Source: DASUAO01 sp046484625
GTDB taxonomy: Bacteria; Actinomycetota; Acidimicrobiia; IMCC26256; PALSA-555
Direction: 5' to 3'
Length of the DNA: 34,108 bases
Assembly: GCA_046484625.1 (NCBI GenBank)
Contig: JAWOIO010000146.1
Span: 1 to 34,108, forward strand
How positions within the stretch are numbered: position 1 is the first letter of the stretch; each line of letters opens with the position of its first letter. The notes under the pieces were generated by a model, which was not told the origin of the DNA, made no database searches, and saw only the letters and a program-made list of their open reading frames with translations. Both the position numbers and the translations under genes were made by a program. Positions 22,284 through 31,100 of this stretch are shown here, piece by piece.

Positions 22284-22916
22284 GTGGCGACACCGGCAGC
22301 GGACCCAGCGGCACTCCCCACAGCCGTCCTCACTGCTCGGTTCTCCGAGGCGGTCCGCTGGGCATCGCACCTGCACGCCGACCAGTGCCGCAAGGGGACG
22401 CAGATCCCGTACGTCGCGCACCTCTTCGCCGTTGCCTCGCTCGTGCTCGAGGACGGCGGGACGGAGGAGGAGGCCATCGCCGGTGTCCTCCACGACGTGA
22501 TCGAGGACTGCGGTGCCTCGGCGGCCGAGATCCGGGCGCGGTTCGGCGGCACCGTCGCCGAGATCGTGGCGGCCTGCACCGACGTCGGCGGTCCCCGCGA
22601 CGCGACCGACTGGAGGCACCGGAAGCAGTCGTATCTCGATCATCTCGAGCGGGACCACCTGCCTCCGGGCGCGCTCCGGGTGAGCGCCGCCGACAAGCTC
22701 CACAACGCGCGGTCGATCCTGTCCGACCTGCACGAGCACGGCGGGGGCACGTGGGATCGCTTCAACGCCGGCGCCGACGACCAGCGCTGGTACTACACCG
22801 AGCTCGTGCGGGTGCTCACCGCCCGTCACGACTCGGTCGTCACACGCGAGCTGGCACGGGTGGTCGAGGAGCTCACGGCCTGGATCGAGGCAGCCGAAGG
22901 AACCACCTCCGCCTGA
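22284..22916 (+). CDS. HD-domain phosphohydrolase, small alarmone hydrolase-like
   Basis: A 210-aa single HD-domain protein. Metal ligands are in YVAHLFAVA, VLHDVIEDCG (HD motif followed by the ED pair seen in RelA/SpoT hydrolases) and SAADKLHNARSIL. The size and motifs fit a stand-alone (p)ppGpp hydrolase (MESH1-like); no synthetase, TGS or ACT domain is present. GTG 22284 is chosen because a TACGGT box ends 6 nt before it; the frame is open far upstream. The product may also act on other phosphorylated nucleotides. Confidence 0.87.
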   Translation: MATPAADPAALPTAVLTARFSEAVRWASHLHADQCRKGTQIPYVAHLFAVASLVLEDGGTEEEAIAGVLHDVIEDCGASAAEIRARFGGTVAEIVAACTDVGGPRDATDWRHRKQSYLDHLERDHLPPGALRVSAADKLHNARSILSDLHEHGGGTWDRFNAGADDQRWYYTELVRVLTARHDSVVTRELARVVEELTAWIEAAEGTTSA

Positions 22917-22923
22917 TCCCTCG

Positions 22924-22929
22924 TAGCAT
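22924..22929 (+). promoter_or_regulatory. -10 box TAGCAT of the aminotransferase gene
   Basis: TAGCAT lies 27 nt before ATG 22957 and predicts a leader of about 20 nt carrying GGAGG. The Shine-Dalgarno site lies in the 10-bp palindrome CCTCCGGAGG (22943-22952). Confidence 0.5.
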
Positions 22930-22956
22930 CGCGCCACCAGCTCCTCCGGAGGCACG

Positions 22957-24171
22957 ATGACGCTCAACGCATTCCTGCACCCGTTCTGTCGCCCGACGCG
23001 CGACTCCTTCGTCACGATCGTCCGCGGCGAGGGCGCGCGGGTCTGGGACGACGCCGGCAACGAGTACATCGACGGAATGGCAAGCCTCTGGTGCGTGAAC
23101 GTGGGGCATGGCCGCTCCGAGATCATCGACGCGGTCACCGAGCAGATGCGCGCGATCGCCTGCTACCACACGTTCGAGCCGTTCACGAACGAGCCTGCCG
23201 AGCGGCTCGCGACCGAGATCGCCTCGCTTGCGCCGATGCCCAACAGCCGCGTGTTCCTCACCACATCGGGATCCGAGGCGGTGGACTCCGCGATCAAGCT
23301 GGCCCGATTGGCACACGTCCGCGCGGGACGGCCCGAACGGACACTCGTCCTGAGCCGCGGCCGCGGCTACCACGGCGTCACGTTCGGCGGCATGGCCGCG
23401 CAGGGTCTCCCGCTCAACCAGGAGGGCTACGGACCCCACGTCGAGGGGTTCGAGAACCTCCCGCCCGACGACATCGAAGCCTGGGCGACGTTCATGGCCG
23501 AACATGGCGACCGCGTGGCAGCCGTGCTCGTGGAGCCCGTCCAGGGCGCGGGCGGCGTGTACCCGCCGCCGGAGGGATTCCTGGCGGGGCTTCGTCGACT
23601 CTGCGACCAGCACGCCGCGTTCCTGATCTTCGACGAGGTCATCTGCGCGTTCGGACGCCTCGGCGAGTGGTTCGGCGCACTCGCGTTCGACGTAACGCCG
23701 GATCTGATCACCTTCGCGAAGGGCGTCAGCTCCGGCTATGTCCCGCTCGGTGGCGTCGTCGTGGCACCCTCGGTGCACGAGCCGCTCGAGACCGACGACA
23801 CCTACGTGCTGCGAACCGGCCACACCTACTCGGGGCACCCGACCTGCGCGGCCGCCGGACTCGCCAACCTCGCGGTCGTGCGGGCCGACGGGCTGCTCGC
23901 GCGGGCGCCGCAGGTGGGCACCCGCCTCGCCGACGGCTTCCGGGCCCTCGAGCGCGACGGCCTGATCGCCGAGGTCCGCGGTGCTGGGGCCGTCTGGGCC
24001 ACAGCGCTGCCACCAGGGCTCGATGCCGCGGCGGTCCGGGACCGGATGCTCGGCGACGGGGTCATCTGCCGGCCCATCGGCGCCGACACGCTCGCCTTCT
24101 GCCCACCGCTGGTCATCAGCGACCCCGAGATCGACCGGGTCGTCGACACATTGGCGCGCGCGTTGGGCTGA
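22957..24171 (+). CDS. Class III PLP aminotransferase (omega-aminotransferase type)
   Basis: A 404-aa PLP enzyme that moves amino groups to or from omega-amino acids or amines. PLP-binding Lys255 sits in LITFAKGVSSGYVPLGG. The cofactor-binding Asp is in FLIFDEVICAFGRLGEWF, and TTSGSEAVDSAIKLAR and GRGYHGVTFGGMAAQG are the usual N-terminal family motifs. VEPVQGAGGVYPPPEGF is also typical. The substrate is not evident; it may be linked to the FAD amine oxidase two genes upstream. ATG 22957 has GGAGG spaced 4 nt. Confidence 0.93.
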   Translation: MTLNAFLHPFCRPTRDSFVTIVRGEGARVWDDAGNEYIDGMASLWCVNVGHGRSEIIDAVTEQMRAIACYHTFEPFTNEPAERLATEIASLAPMPNSRVFLTTSGSEAVDSAIKLARLAHVRAGRPERTLVLSRGRGYHGVTFGGMAAQGLPLNQEGYGPHVEGFENLPPDDIEAWATFMAEHGDRVAAVLVEPVQGAGGVYPPPEGFLAGLRRLCDQHAAFLIFDEVICAFGRLGEWFGALAFDVTPDLITFAKGVSSGYVPLGGVVVAPSVHEPLETDDTYVLRTGHTYSGHPTCAAAGLANLAVVRADGLLARAPQVGTRLADGFRALERDGLIAEVRGAGAVWATALPPGLDAAAVRDRMLGDGVICRPIGADTLAFCPPLVISDPEIDRVVDTLARALG

Positions 24172-24219
24172 CGGCAGAATCCACCGAGGTCGACGAGTCC
24201 GTGGACGAGGAGGTCCCCG

Positions 24220-24351
24220 ATGGGCAAGGGCAAGACACTCACGAAGCTCGCCGCACTCGGTGCTGCGATCGCCGGTGTCGTCTTCTTCTGGCGGAAGCAC
24301 CAGGAAGGTGGGGCCGGAGGCGGATACCCGCCCGCGGCCGACACGAAGTGA
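24220..24351 (+). CDS. 43-aa single-span membrane microprotein
   Basis: A 44-codon gene (with stop) between the aminotransferase and the first amidohydrolase. It has the strongest ribosome site in this region, GAGGAGGT at 24207-24214, spaced 5 nt to ATG 24220. The product starts MGKGKTLTKLAALG, continues with a hydrophobic segment (AAIAGVVFFW), then a basic RKH and a Gly-rich, soluble tail. It is probably anchored in the membrane. Position and form recall short actinobacterial membrane proteins of the DLW-39 kind, but the ending motif is absent. Function unknown. Confidence 0.72.
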   Translation: MGKGKTLTKLAALGAAIAGVVFFWRKHQEGGAGGGYPPAADTK

Positions 24352-24375
24352 CACCGGAGTTCAACGCACGCCGAT

Positions 24376-24381
24376 AGCGTC
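24376..24381 (+). promoter_or_regulatory. -10 box TAGCGT of the amidohydrolase pair
   Basis: TAGCGT lies 46 nt before ATG 24427 and predicts a leader of about 38 nt, with GAGGT near the start as ribosome site. Confidence 0.45.
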
Positions 24382-24426
24382 GCCCCGCTCCGGGCAGGGC
24401 GCCCGGCACGGAGCGGACGAGGTCCC

Positions 24427-25293
24427 ATGGCATACCCCGAGGGCATCGGTGCCGTCGATCTGATGATCGGCTTCCCGATGCGCGACAAGCAGGCCACCTA
24501 CGAGTACCTGATGCGCGGCATCAAGGATGCCGAGACCAAGGACTCGTTCTCGTTCCCCGCGGAGTACATGTTCAAGGACGTGCCCGAAGGCGCCCGGCCC
24601 GATGTCGACCCCATCGATGAGGCGTTCGCCGAGATGGACAATGTCGGCGTCGAGAAGGGCCTCTTCGGGTTGAGCGAGCAGTCGCGTGAGGCGCGCGACC
24701 GGCACCCCGGGCGGGTGTACACGTCGCTCGAGGTGGACCCCAACGACGTGATGACGTCGGTCCGCAAGATCCGTTCCGCGGTCGCGAAGCACGACCTGAA
24801 GGCCGTGACCGTGTTCCCGTCGGGCTGCCTGCCCCAGGTGCCGGTCGACGACCCGAAGATGTACCCGATCTACGCGACGTGCATCGAGGTCGACATCCCG
24901 GTGGTCGTCAACGCAGGGATCGCCGGACCGCGCTTCCCGTCGGCGTGCCAGCACGTCGAGCTCTTCGACCGGGTCTGCTACGACTTCCCCGACCTGCGCA
25001 TCGTCATGCGCCACGGCGCCGAGCCGTGGGAGGAGCTGGCGGTCAAGCTCATGCTCAAGTGGCCCGGGCTGTACTACATGACATCCGCGTTCGCGCCGAA
25101 GTACTACCCGAAGGCGATCATCGACTACGCGAACACGCGCGGAGCCGACAAGATCATGTACGCCGGCTACTACCCGATGGGCCTGAGCCTCGAACGCATC
25201 TTCCGCGAGATGCCCGACGTCCCCTTCCGCGACCACGTGTGGCCGATGTTCCTCCGAGACAACGCGATGCGCGTCTTCAAGCTCGATGAGTGA
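24427..25293 (+). CDS. Amidohydrolase 2-family metal-dependent hydrolase
   Basis: A 288-aa TIM-barrel protein of the amidohydrolase/decarboxylase type (PF04909-like). Family traits are the N-terminal AVDLMIGFP, a central KAVTVFPSGCLPQVPVDDPKMYPIYATC, VVVNAGIAGP and VMRHGAEPWEELAVKLMLKWPGLYYMTSAFAPKYYPKA. The near-C-terminal ADKIMYAGYYPMGL holds the place where relatives have a GSDYP metal-binding Asp, here replaced by AGYYP, so the metal centre may be incomplete. It overlaps the next amidohydrolase by 8 bp. It may be a non-catalytic partner of that protein (inference). Confidence 0.87.
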   Translation: MAYPEGIGAVDLMIGFPMRDKQATYEYLMRGIKDAETKDSFSFPAEYMFKDVPEGARPDVDPIDEAFAEMDNVGVEKGLFGLSEQSREARDRHPGRVYTSLEVDPNDVMTSVRKIRSAVAKHDLKAVTVFPSGCLPQVPVDDPKMYPIYATCIEVDIPVVVNAGIAGPRFPSACQHVELFDRVCYDFPDLRIVMRHGAEPWEELAVKLMLKWPGLYYMTSAFAPKYYPKAIIDYANTRGADKIMYAGYYPMGLSLERIFREMPDVPFRDHVWPMFLRDNAMRVFKLDE

Positions 25294-26476
25294 CCGATAC
25301 CTCCTCATCTCCGCCGACACTCATGCCGGCGGGAACCACGAGCAGTACCGCGAGTACCTCGATCCCGAGTTCCGCGACGAGTTCGACGCATGGCGCAACC
25401 GGTACAAGAACCCGTTCCGCGACCTCCACGGCAAGAAGCGGGACCAGAACTGGGCCGGAGAGCGGCGCTGGGCCGAGCAGGAGTCGGATGGCACCGCCGC
25501 GGAGGTGCTCTTCCCGAACACGGTGCCGCCGTTCTTCCCCACGGGTGCGGTGATCGCACGGCCGCCGAACGCCGAGGAGTTCCGGCTGCGCCTCGCCGGG
25601 ATCCGCGCCCACAACCGTTGGCTCGCCGACTTCTGCGCCGAGGCGCCCGAGCGGCGCGCCGGGGTGGGCCAGATCTTCCTGAACGACGTCGACGAGGCGA
25701 TCGCCGACGTCACCTACATCAAGGAGCACGGGCTCCGCGGTGGTGCGCTGCTCCCTGGTCGTCCCGACGACTCCGATCTACCGCCGCTGTTCGACCCCGT
25801 CTACGACCCGCTCTGGGGCGCGTGTGTGGACCTCGACGTCCCACTCACCCATCACTCGGGGCAGGGCTCCCCCGACTACGGCAAGCACTCGTTCTCGATG
25901 TTCCTGTGGATCGCCGAGACCCAGTGGTTCTCGCACCGTCCGCTCGCACACTTCATCATCGGCGGCGTGTTCGAACGGCACCCGCGGCTGAAGTTCGTGA
26001 TGACCGAGCAGGGGTGCTCGTGGATCGCGCCGATGCTCAGGGGCCTCGACGCGTTCCACGCACAGATGCAGACCGGACGCATCGGAGAGATCAACTACTC
26101 CGAGGACCAGGTCCTCCCGATGCGCCCGTCCGAGTACTTCGCGCGCAACTGCTACGTCGGCGTGAGCTTCCCGAGCCCCGCCGAGGCGAAGGCGATGCGC
26201 ACGCTCGGGCTCGACCGCGTGATGTGGGGCAGCGACTACCCCCATCACGAGAGCACCTACCCGTACACGACCGAAGGCCTGCGCCACGCGTTCTCGGATT
26301 GGGATCCCGACGACGTCCGCCAGGTGACGAGCCGGACGGTCGCCGGTGTCTACGACTTCGACCTGGACGCGCTCGCGCCGATCGCGGCTCGGGTCGGGCC
26401 GCTCGTCGACGACGTCGCCCGCCCGCTCGACGAGGTCCCGTCCGACTCGGGCAGCCCGGCGTTCCGCCAGCCTTGA
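25286..26476 (+). CDS. Amidohydrolase 2-family metal-dependent hydrolase
   Basis: A 396-aa TIM-barrel protein. Probable metal ligands are ISADTHAGG at the N-terminus, VPLTHHSGQGSPD, FIIGGVFERHPRLKFVMTEQG and, at the C-terminal end of the barrel, MWGSDYPHHESTYPY with the conserved Asp. This full set suggests an active enzyme, in contrast to the overlapping upstream paralogue. Relatives hydrolyse or decarboxylate aromatic or cyclic acids; the substrate here is unknown. The stop TGA overlaps a possible TTG start of a truncated downstream frame. Confidence 0.9.
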   Translation: MSDRYLLISADTHAGGNHEQYREYLDPEFRDEFDAWRNRYKNPFRDLHGKKRDQNWAGERRWAEQESDGTAAEVLFPNTVPPFFPTGAVIARPPNAEEFRLRLAGIRAHNRWLADFCAEAPERRAGVGQIFLNDVDEAIADVTYIKEHGLRGGALLPGRPDDSDLPPLFDPVYDPLWGACVDLDVPLTHHSGQGSPDYGKHSFSMFLWIAETQWFSHRPLAHFIIGGVFERHPRLKFVMTEQGCSWIAPMLRGLDAFHAQMQTGRIGEINYSEDQVLPMRPSEYFARNCYVGVSFPSPAEAKAMRTLGLDRVMWGSDYPHHESTYPYTTEGLRHAFSDWDPDDVRQVTSRTVAGVYDFDLDALAPIAARVGPLVDDVARPLDEVPSDSGSPAFRQP

Positions 26477-26580
26477 CCGACACGGCCCCGAACGGGTCGG
26501 CCGCAACGCTCTGGCGCGACGTCGGGGGCGAGGCGGAGCTGCTCGACGGACTCGGCGTCGACCGCGTTCCGCAGCGAACG
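26473..26580 (+). other. Possible stub of a gene cut off downstream of the amidohydrolase
   Basis: From TTG 26473, which overlaps the amidohydrolase stop (TTGA), a frame reads TDTAPNGSAATLWRDVGGEA and continues LLDGLGVDRVPQR with strongly G/C-ending codons for about 35 codons. It then runs into the convergent thioesterase gene, where coding character is lost. The product is not recognised. It could be a truncated gene start or chance. Confidence 0.3.
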
Positions 26581-26582
26581 GC

Positions 26583-27236
26583 TCAGCCGGAGTCGCGGGC
26601 CAGCAGCTCCGTCGCGTGGGTTGCGAAGTGCTTCGGGTCCACCAGCACGAACATCGCGTCAGCGGTGGCGAGCAGCTTCTCCCCGAGCCGCGCCTCCCCA
26701 ACGACCGTGAGCTTGCGACCGGTCTCTTCCCGCAGGCGGGCGCGGAACTCGATCGTGGTCTCGATCGGCACCGGCGCGCGGTACGTCACCGTGAGGCGAC
26801 CGGTGAAGCCCGGCTTGCCCCCGAACGCGAGCACGTAGCCGGTCACATCGTCGAACACCGCGCTGATCATCCCGCCGTGCACCCGGCCCGGCGCGCCCTC
26901 GAACGCCTTGCCGAACCGCACCGACGCGACCACGTCGTCCCCCTCGCGCGCGCTCGTGATCTCGACCGCCGTCGGGTTCGCCGCGCCCGCGACCGCGCGG
27001 TCGGCCATCGCATGACGACGGGCCGCGTCGGCGACCGGGACTCCCGCCGCGATCTCGCCGAACTTCGGAGGGACGCGCTCCCGCCGGGCGCCGGCGGCGA
27101 CGTCGGGGAGCACGGCGCGCACGCTCGCGTCGAGCCGGGCGAGCGTCGGCTCGTCGACATCGTGCGCGACGAACGCGTTGGCGAGCTCGCGCAGGGCGGC
27201 GGCCGCGGCGAGGCGGGCATCGGAGATCTCGGTCAC
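26583..27236 (-). CDS. Hotdog-fold thioesterase (PaaI/4HBT type)
   Basis: A 217-aa protein with an N-terminal helical region (residues 1-85) and one hotdog domain. GAPGRVHGGMISAVFDDVTGY is the active-site helix and its approach; FTGRLTVTYRAPVPIETTIEF follows. It probably cleaves acyl-CoA esters. GTG 27236 is chosen because the minus-strand TAGGGT box ends 7 nt before it. It is divergent from the ATP-grasp gene with only 40 bp between starts. Confidence 0.87.
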   Translation of the reverse strand: MTEISDARLAAAAALRELANAFVAHDVDEPTLARLDASVRAVLPDVAAGARRERVPPKFGEIAAGVPVADAARRHAMADRAVAGAANPTAVEITSAREGDDVVASVRFGKAFEGAPGRVHGGMISAVFDDVTGYVLAFGGKPGFTGRLTVTYRAPVPIETTIEFRARLREETGRKLTVVGEARLGEKLLATADAMFVLVDPKHFATHATELLARDSG

Positions 27237-27243
27237 GGCGCGC

Positions 27244-27249
27244 ACCCTA
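27244..27249 (-). promoter_or_regulatory. -10 box TAGGGT of the hotdog thioesterase gene
   Basis: Minus-strand TAGGGT ends 7 nt before GTG 27236. Together with the plus-strand box at 27264 it makes a compact divergent promoter in which both mRNAs are probably leaderless. Confidence 0.6.
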
Positions 27250-27263
27250 CGCGGGCCGCCGGG

Positions 27264-27269
27264 TACGGT
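27264..27269 (+). promoter_or_regulatory. -10 box TACGGT of the ATP-grasp gene
   Basis: TACGGT ends 7 nt before GTG 27277; it decides this start among several in-frame candidates. Confidence 0.6.
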
Positions 27270-27276
27270 GCGCAAC

Positions 27277-28149
27277 GTGCCCGACGTCGCCCTCGTCACC
27301 GCGATCGTCGCGGCGTCGACGGACGCCGACCTCGCCCCGCTCCAAGCGGCGATCACGGCACACGGCGCGCGCGCCGAGGTCGTGAGCTGGGACGACCCGG
27401 ACGTCGACTGGAGCGCGTTCCGGCTCGCGGTGCTGCGCTCGCCGTGGGACTACGTCCCCCGCTACGACGAGTTCCTCACCTGGCTGGACCGGACCGACCG
27501 GTGCACCACGGTCCTGAACCGACCCGAGGTCGTCCGGTGGAGCTCCGACAAGCACTACCTGGCCGACCTCGCCGCCGGGGGCGTCGCGGTCGCGCCGACG
27601 CGGTTCTGCGAGCCAGGCGACCCGTTGCCGCTCGCCGACGAGATCCGCGGCGAGGTCGTGGTGAAGCCGGTCGTCTCGGCCGGGTCCAAGGACACGATCC
27701 GCCACACGACGGCCGATACCGCCCTGCGTCATGCAGCGGCGCTGCTCGAGGCCGGGCGTTCGGTGATGGTCCAGCCCTACCTCGAGCACATCGACACCGA
27801 GGGTGAGACGGGCCTGGTCTACTTCGACGGCCGGTTCAGCCACGCGTTCCGGAAGGGCCCGATCCTGGCGGCCGACGCGCCCGCCACCGACGAGTTCTTC
27901 GCGCCCGAGACGATCGAGCCGCGGGTGCCGTCGGACGCCGAGCTCCGGGTCGCCGACGCCGCGCTCGCCGCGTCACCGCCCGACCTGCTCTACGCACGGG
28001 TCGATCTCGTGCCCGGACCCGACGGCCGGCCTCTCGTCCTCGAGCTCGAGCTGGCCGAGCCGTCGTTCTTCCTCGAGACGGACCCCGCGAGCGCGGACCG
28101 GTTCGCGACCTGCGTCACCGAGCGACTCGGTCGCTCCGGCACACGCTGA
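27277..28149 (+). CDS. ATP-grasp ligase (RimK/DcsG-like)
   Basis: A 290-aa ATP-grasp protein that should join a carboxylate to an amine or similar nucleophile. It opens with VALVTAIVAASTDADLAPLQAA. RSPWDYVPRYDEFLTWLDR and LNRPEVVRWSSDKHYLADLA are typical of the branch containing DcsG (O-ureido-serine cyclo-ligase). ATP-binding blocks are VVVKPVVSAGSKDT, VQPYLEHIDTEGETGLVYFDG and the metal-binding VLELELAEPSFFLE. No other D-cycloserine genes are seen, so the substrate is open. GTG 27277 is supported by the TACGGT box. The 3' end shares a hairpin with the convergent wall protein gene. Confidence 0.88.
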   Translation: MPDVALVTAIVAASTDADLAPLQAAITAHGARAEVVSWDDPDVDWSAFRLAVLRSPWDYVPRYDEFLTWLDRTDRCTTVLNRPEVVRWSSDKHYLADLAAGGVAVAPTRFCEPGDPLPLADEIRGEVVVKPVVSAGSKDTIRHTTADTALRHAAALLEAGRSVMVQPYLEHIDTEGETGLVYFDGRFSHAFRKGPILAADAPATDEFFAPETIEPRVPSDAELRVADAALAASPPDLLYARVDLVPGPDGRPLVLELELAEPSFFLETDPASADRFATCVTERLGRSGTR

Positions 28150-28169
28150 TCCGGCACTCGCCGATCAGC
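28145..28169. terminator. Bidirectional stem-loop spanning both convergent stop codons
   Basis: GCTGATC (28145-28151), one bulged C, GGC, loop ACTC, GCC, GATCAGC (28163-28169): a 10-bp stem with a single bulge. It contains the TGA of the ATP-grasp gene (28147-28149) and the stop of the wall protein gene (28165-28167), so it can act on both transcripts. Confidence 0.7.
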
Positions 28170-31100
28170 CGATCGACTGGGCCCTTCGCCGCTCGAGCAG
28201 CGCCGTCAGCCGGCTTCGCAGCCAGGGGCTGGCGGCAAGTGCGATGCCGGCGCCGAGGAGGATGATCCCCGAGAGCGAAAGTCGGGCCACGGTCGAGACG
28301 CCCGTGAGTGCCAGCGCTCCGGTGGGCGCGACCGGCTCGACCGGCACCAGGTAGCCGAAGTTCTGGTCGAGGTTGGACTCGTCCGCGGCCAGCGAGACCA
28401 GCGAGGTGCTGTCGTTGCCGCCATCGGGGTCGACGATGTTCGTCGAGCCGGGCGGGAGCGTGTCGGTCTGCACCTCGACCCGGTAGTCACCCGCGGGGAG
28501 GTTGCCCACGAGGTACGACCCGGTGTCGTCGGTGATCCCGGAGTAGGTGTGGTCGTCGTCGGTGTCCAGCGCACCGTCGGGCCCGGCCCAGGTGGCGTGC
28601 ACGGTGACACCCGCGATCCCTTCCCCGTCGTCCGGGAGCCCGTTGCGGTTGTCGTCACGGAAGATGACTCGTCCGATGGAGCCGGTGCCGAGGAACCCGA
28701 AGTCCTGGTTGGGGTCGTTGGCGCCGGGCACGAGGGTGAGCTCGCTGGTGGCGTCGTTGCCGCCGTCGGGGTCGAAGGAGTTGACGAGCCCCGGCGGGAC
28801 GGTGGCGAGATCGATCGCGACTTGGTAGAGGCCCGGCGGGAGGCCAGACAACGTCCAGGTTCCGGTGGCGTCGGTCGTGACCCGCTGGGTGATGTCGTCG
28901 CCGTTCCCGAGCACGCCGTCGAAACCGGCCCAGGTGATGTCGACCTCGACGCCAGGGATGCCCTCGTTGCCGCCGATGAGGCCGTTCCCGTCGAAGTCGA
29001 CGAACACGGTGTCACCGACGGTCGCGGTGCCCTGGTACCCGAAGTCGACGTCGTTGCGCGTCTCACCCGAGCCCAGGTTCAGGTCGGCGGTGTGGGGGGT
29101 GCCGATGCCATCGAGGTCGCCGGTCGGGTCGTCGAGGCCCGTCGGCAACGTCGCCGTGTCGACCGTCACCCGGTAGGGGCCCGGCCCGAGGCCCGTGACG
29201 GTCCAGCTCCCCGAGGCGTCGGTGGCGACCGCTGGGAGCGTGACGTCGTCACCGTCGCCGAGCGTGCCGTTCGCGCCGGCCGTGGTGACGATGACGTCGA
29301 CACCTTGGATCCCGGGGTCCCCGGGATCCTGGGTGCCGTCGCCGTTGACGTCGTAGAACACGGTGTCACCGAGCGTCGCGCCGGTGGTGCTCACCGAGTC
29401 GCTGTCCTGGTCGTCCTCGGCCGGGGAGTCGTTGCCCGGCGTGGAGTCGGGGTCGGGCGCGCCGGATGCCGAGACCTCGGCGGTGTTGGTGATCGAGCCC
29501 GGTGCGATCACCCGCGCGGTGATCTGGAGCGTCTCGGAGTCACTCGGCTGGACCGCGCCGATCGTCCACACACCGGTGCCCGGCGCGTAGCTGCCCTTCG
29601 ACGGGGTGTCGGAGACGTGGGTGAGCCCGGCCGGGAGCAGGTCGGAGACCTGCACGCTGGGCGCCACGTCGGGACCGTCGTTCGTGACCGTGATGTCGAA
29701 CACCGCGTTGTCACCGACGAACGTGGGCGAGGCGGTCTCGACCTTGGTGAGGGACAGGTCGGCCGACGGCGTGACCGTCACCGACGACTCGTCGTCCTCG
29801 TTGGGCGGGTTCCCCGGTCCGAAGGGATCCTCGGCCGGCGCGGAGTCCGGGTCGGCCTCGTTCACCGCCGTCACCTGCGCGAAGTTCGTCGCCGGGAACG
29901 CCGGGATCGTGTACGTCACCTCGAGCGTCGCGCTGGCGCCGGAGCTCACCGAACCGACGGTCCAGATCCCGGTGTTGCCGTCGAAGCTGCCCTGCGACGG
30001 CGTCGATCCGACGAAGACCGCACCGACCGGCGGCGCGTCGGTCACCGCGACTCCGGTCGCCGTGGACGGGCCGTCGTTGGTGAGCGTCAGCAGGAACGTC
30101 GTGTCACCGAACTCGTCCGGCCCGGCGATGCGGGTCTTCGCGAGCGACAGGTCGGCAAGCGGCGCGACCGTCACCTGCACGGAGCCCTCGTCGTCCTGGT
30201 CCGGCGGGCTCCCCGGTCCGAGTGGACCCTCGGCCGGCTGGGAGTCGGGGTCGAACGCACCCGAGTTCGTGACTTCGGCGTAGTTGGTGACCGAGAGCGC
30301 ATCGATGCGCGCAGTGACATCGAACGTCGCGTTCGCGCCGTTGGCGATGTCACCCACCGCCCACAGCCCGGTGCTCTCGTCGTAGGTCCCCTGGGTCACG
30401 GTGTGGCTCTGATAGATAGCGCCCGCGGGCAGCAGATCGGTGACCTCGACGTCCGGCGCGAGGTCGGGGCCGTCGTTGGTGACGCGCACCCGGAACACCG
30501 CGTCCTCACCGACGTAGGTCGGCGTCGTCGTCAGGGTCTTCGAGAGCCGCAGGTCGGCCTCGGCCAACGTGAGCTCGTCGGTGCTGTTGGTCGTCCCCTG
30601 GTCCGAGCTCACGTCGATGCGGTTCGTCACCAACGGGCTCGCACCCGGGAACGGGCTGTCGATCGTCACCCGGAACCGCAACGTCGTCGTCGCCCCCGCG
30701 GCCAGGTCGGGCAGGCTCAACCCACCTTCGTCGAGGGGGTAGACCGTCGCGGCGGGCGGCACCGCGTCGTCGGCGATCGGGTTGACGACCCCGTCGTCGT
30801 AGGTCGTCGAGCCCGGCACGTACGAGAGCCCCGCCATCAACGGGTCCGTCGCGAACACGTTGGTGAGCGTCGTGTCACCGACGTTGGCGATCGTCACCGA
30901 GTACTGGATCGTGTCGTTGGGGCCGAAGCGGCTGTCGCCGTTGGCGTCGATCGCGAGCGCGGACGTCTTGTTCACGAGCGGGTTCGAGCTCGGGATCACG
31001 GTGTACCCGGCATCGAGCCCGGGGCTCCCCGCAGGCGCGTTGGCGGGGTCCTCGCCCCAGGCGCCGGCGACCAGCGTCCCGTCGCACGTGTAGATGCGGG

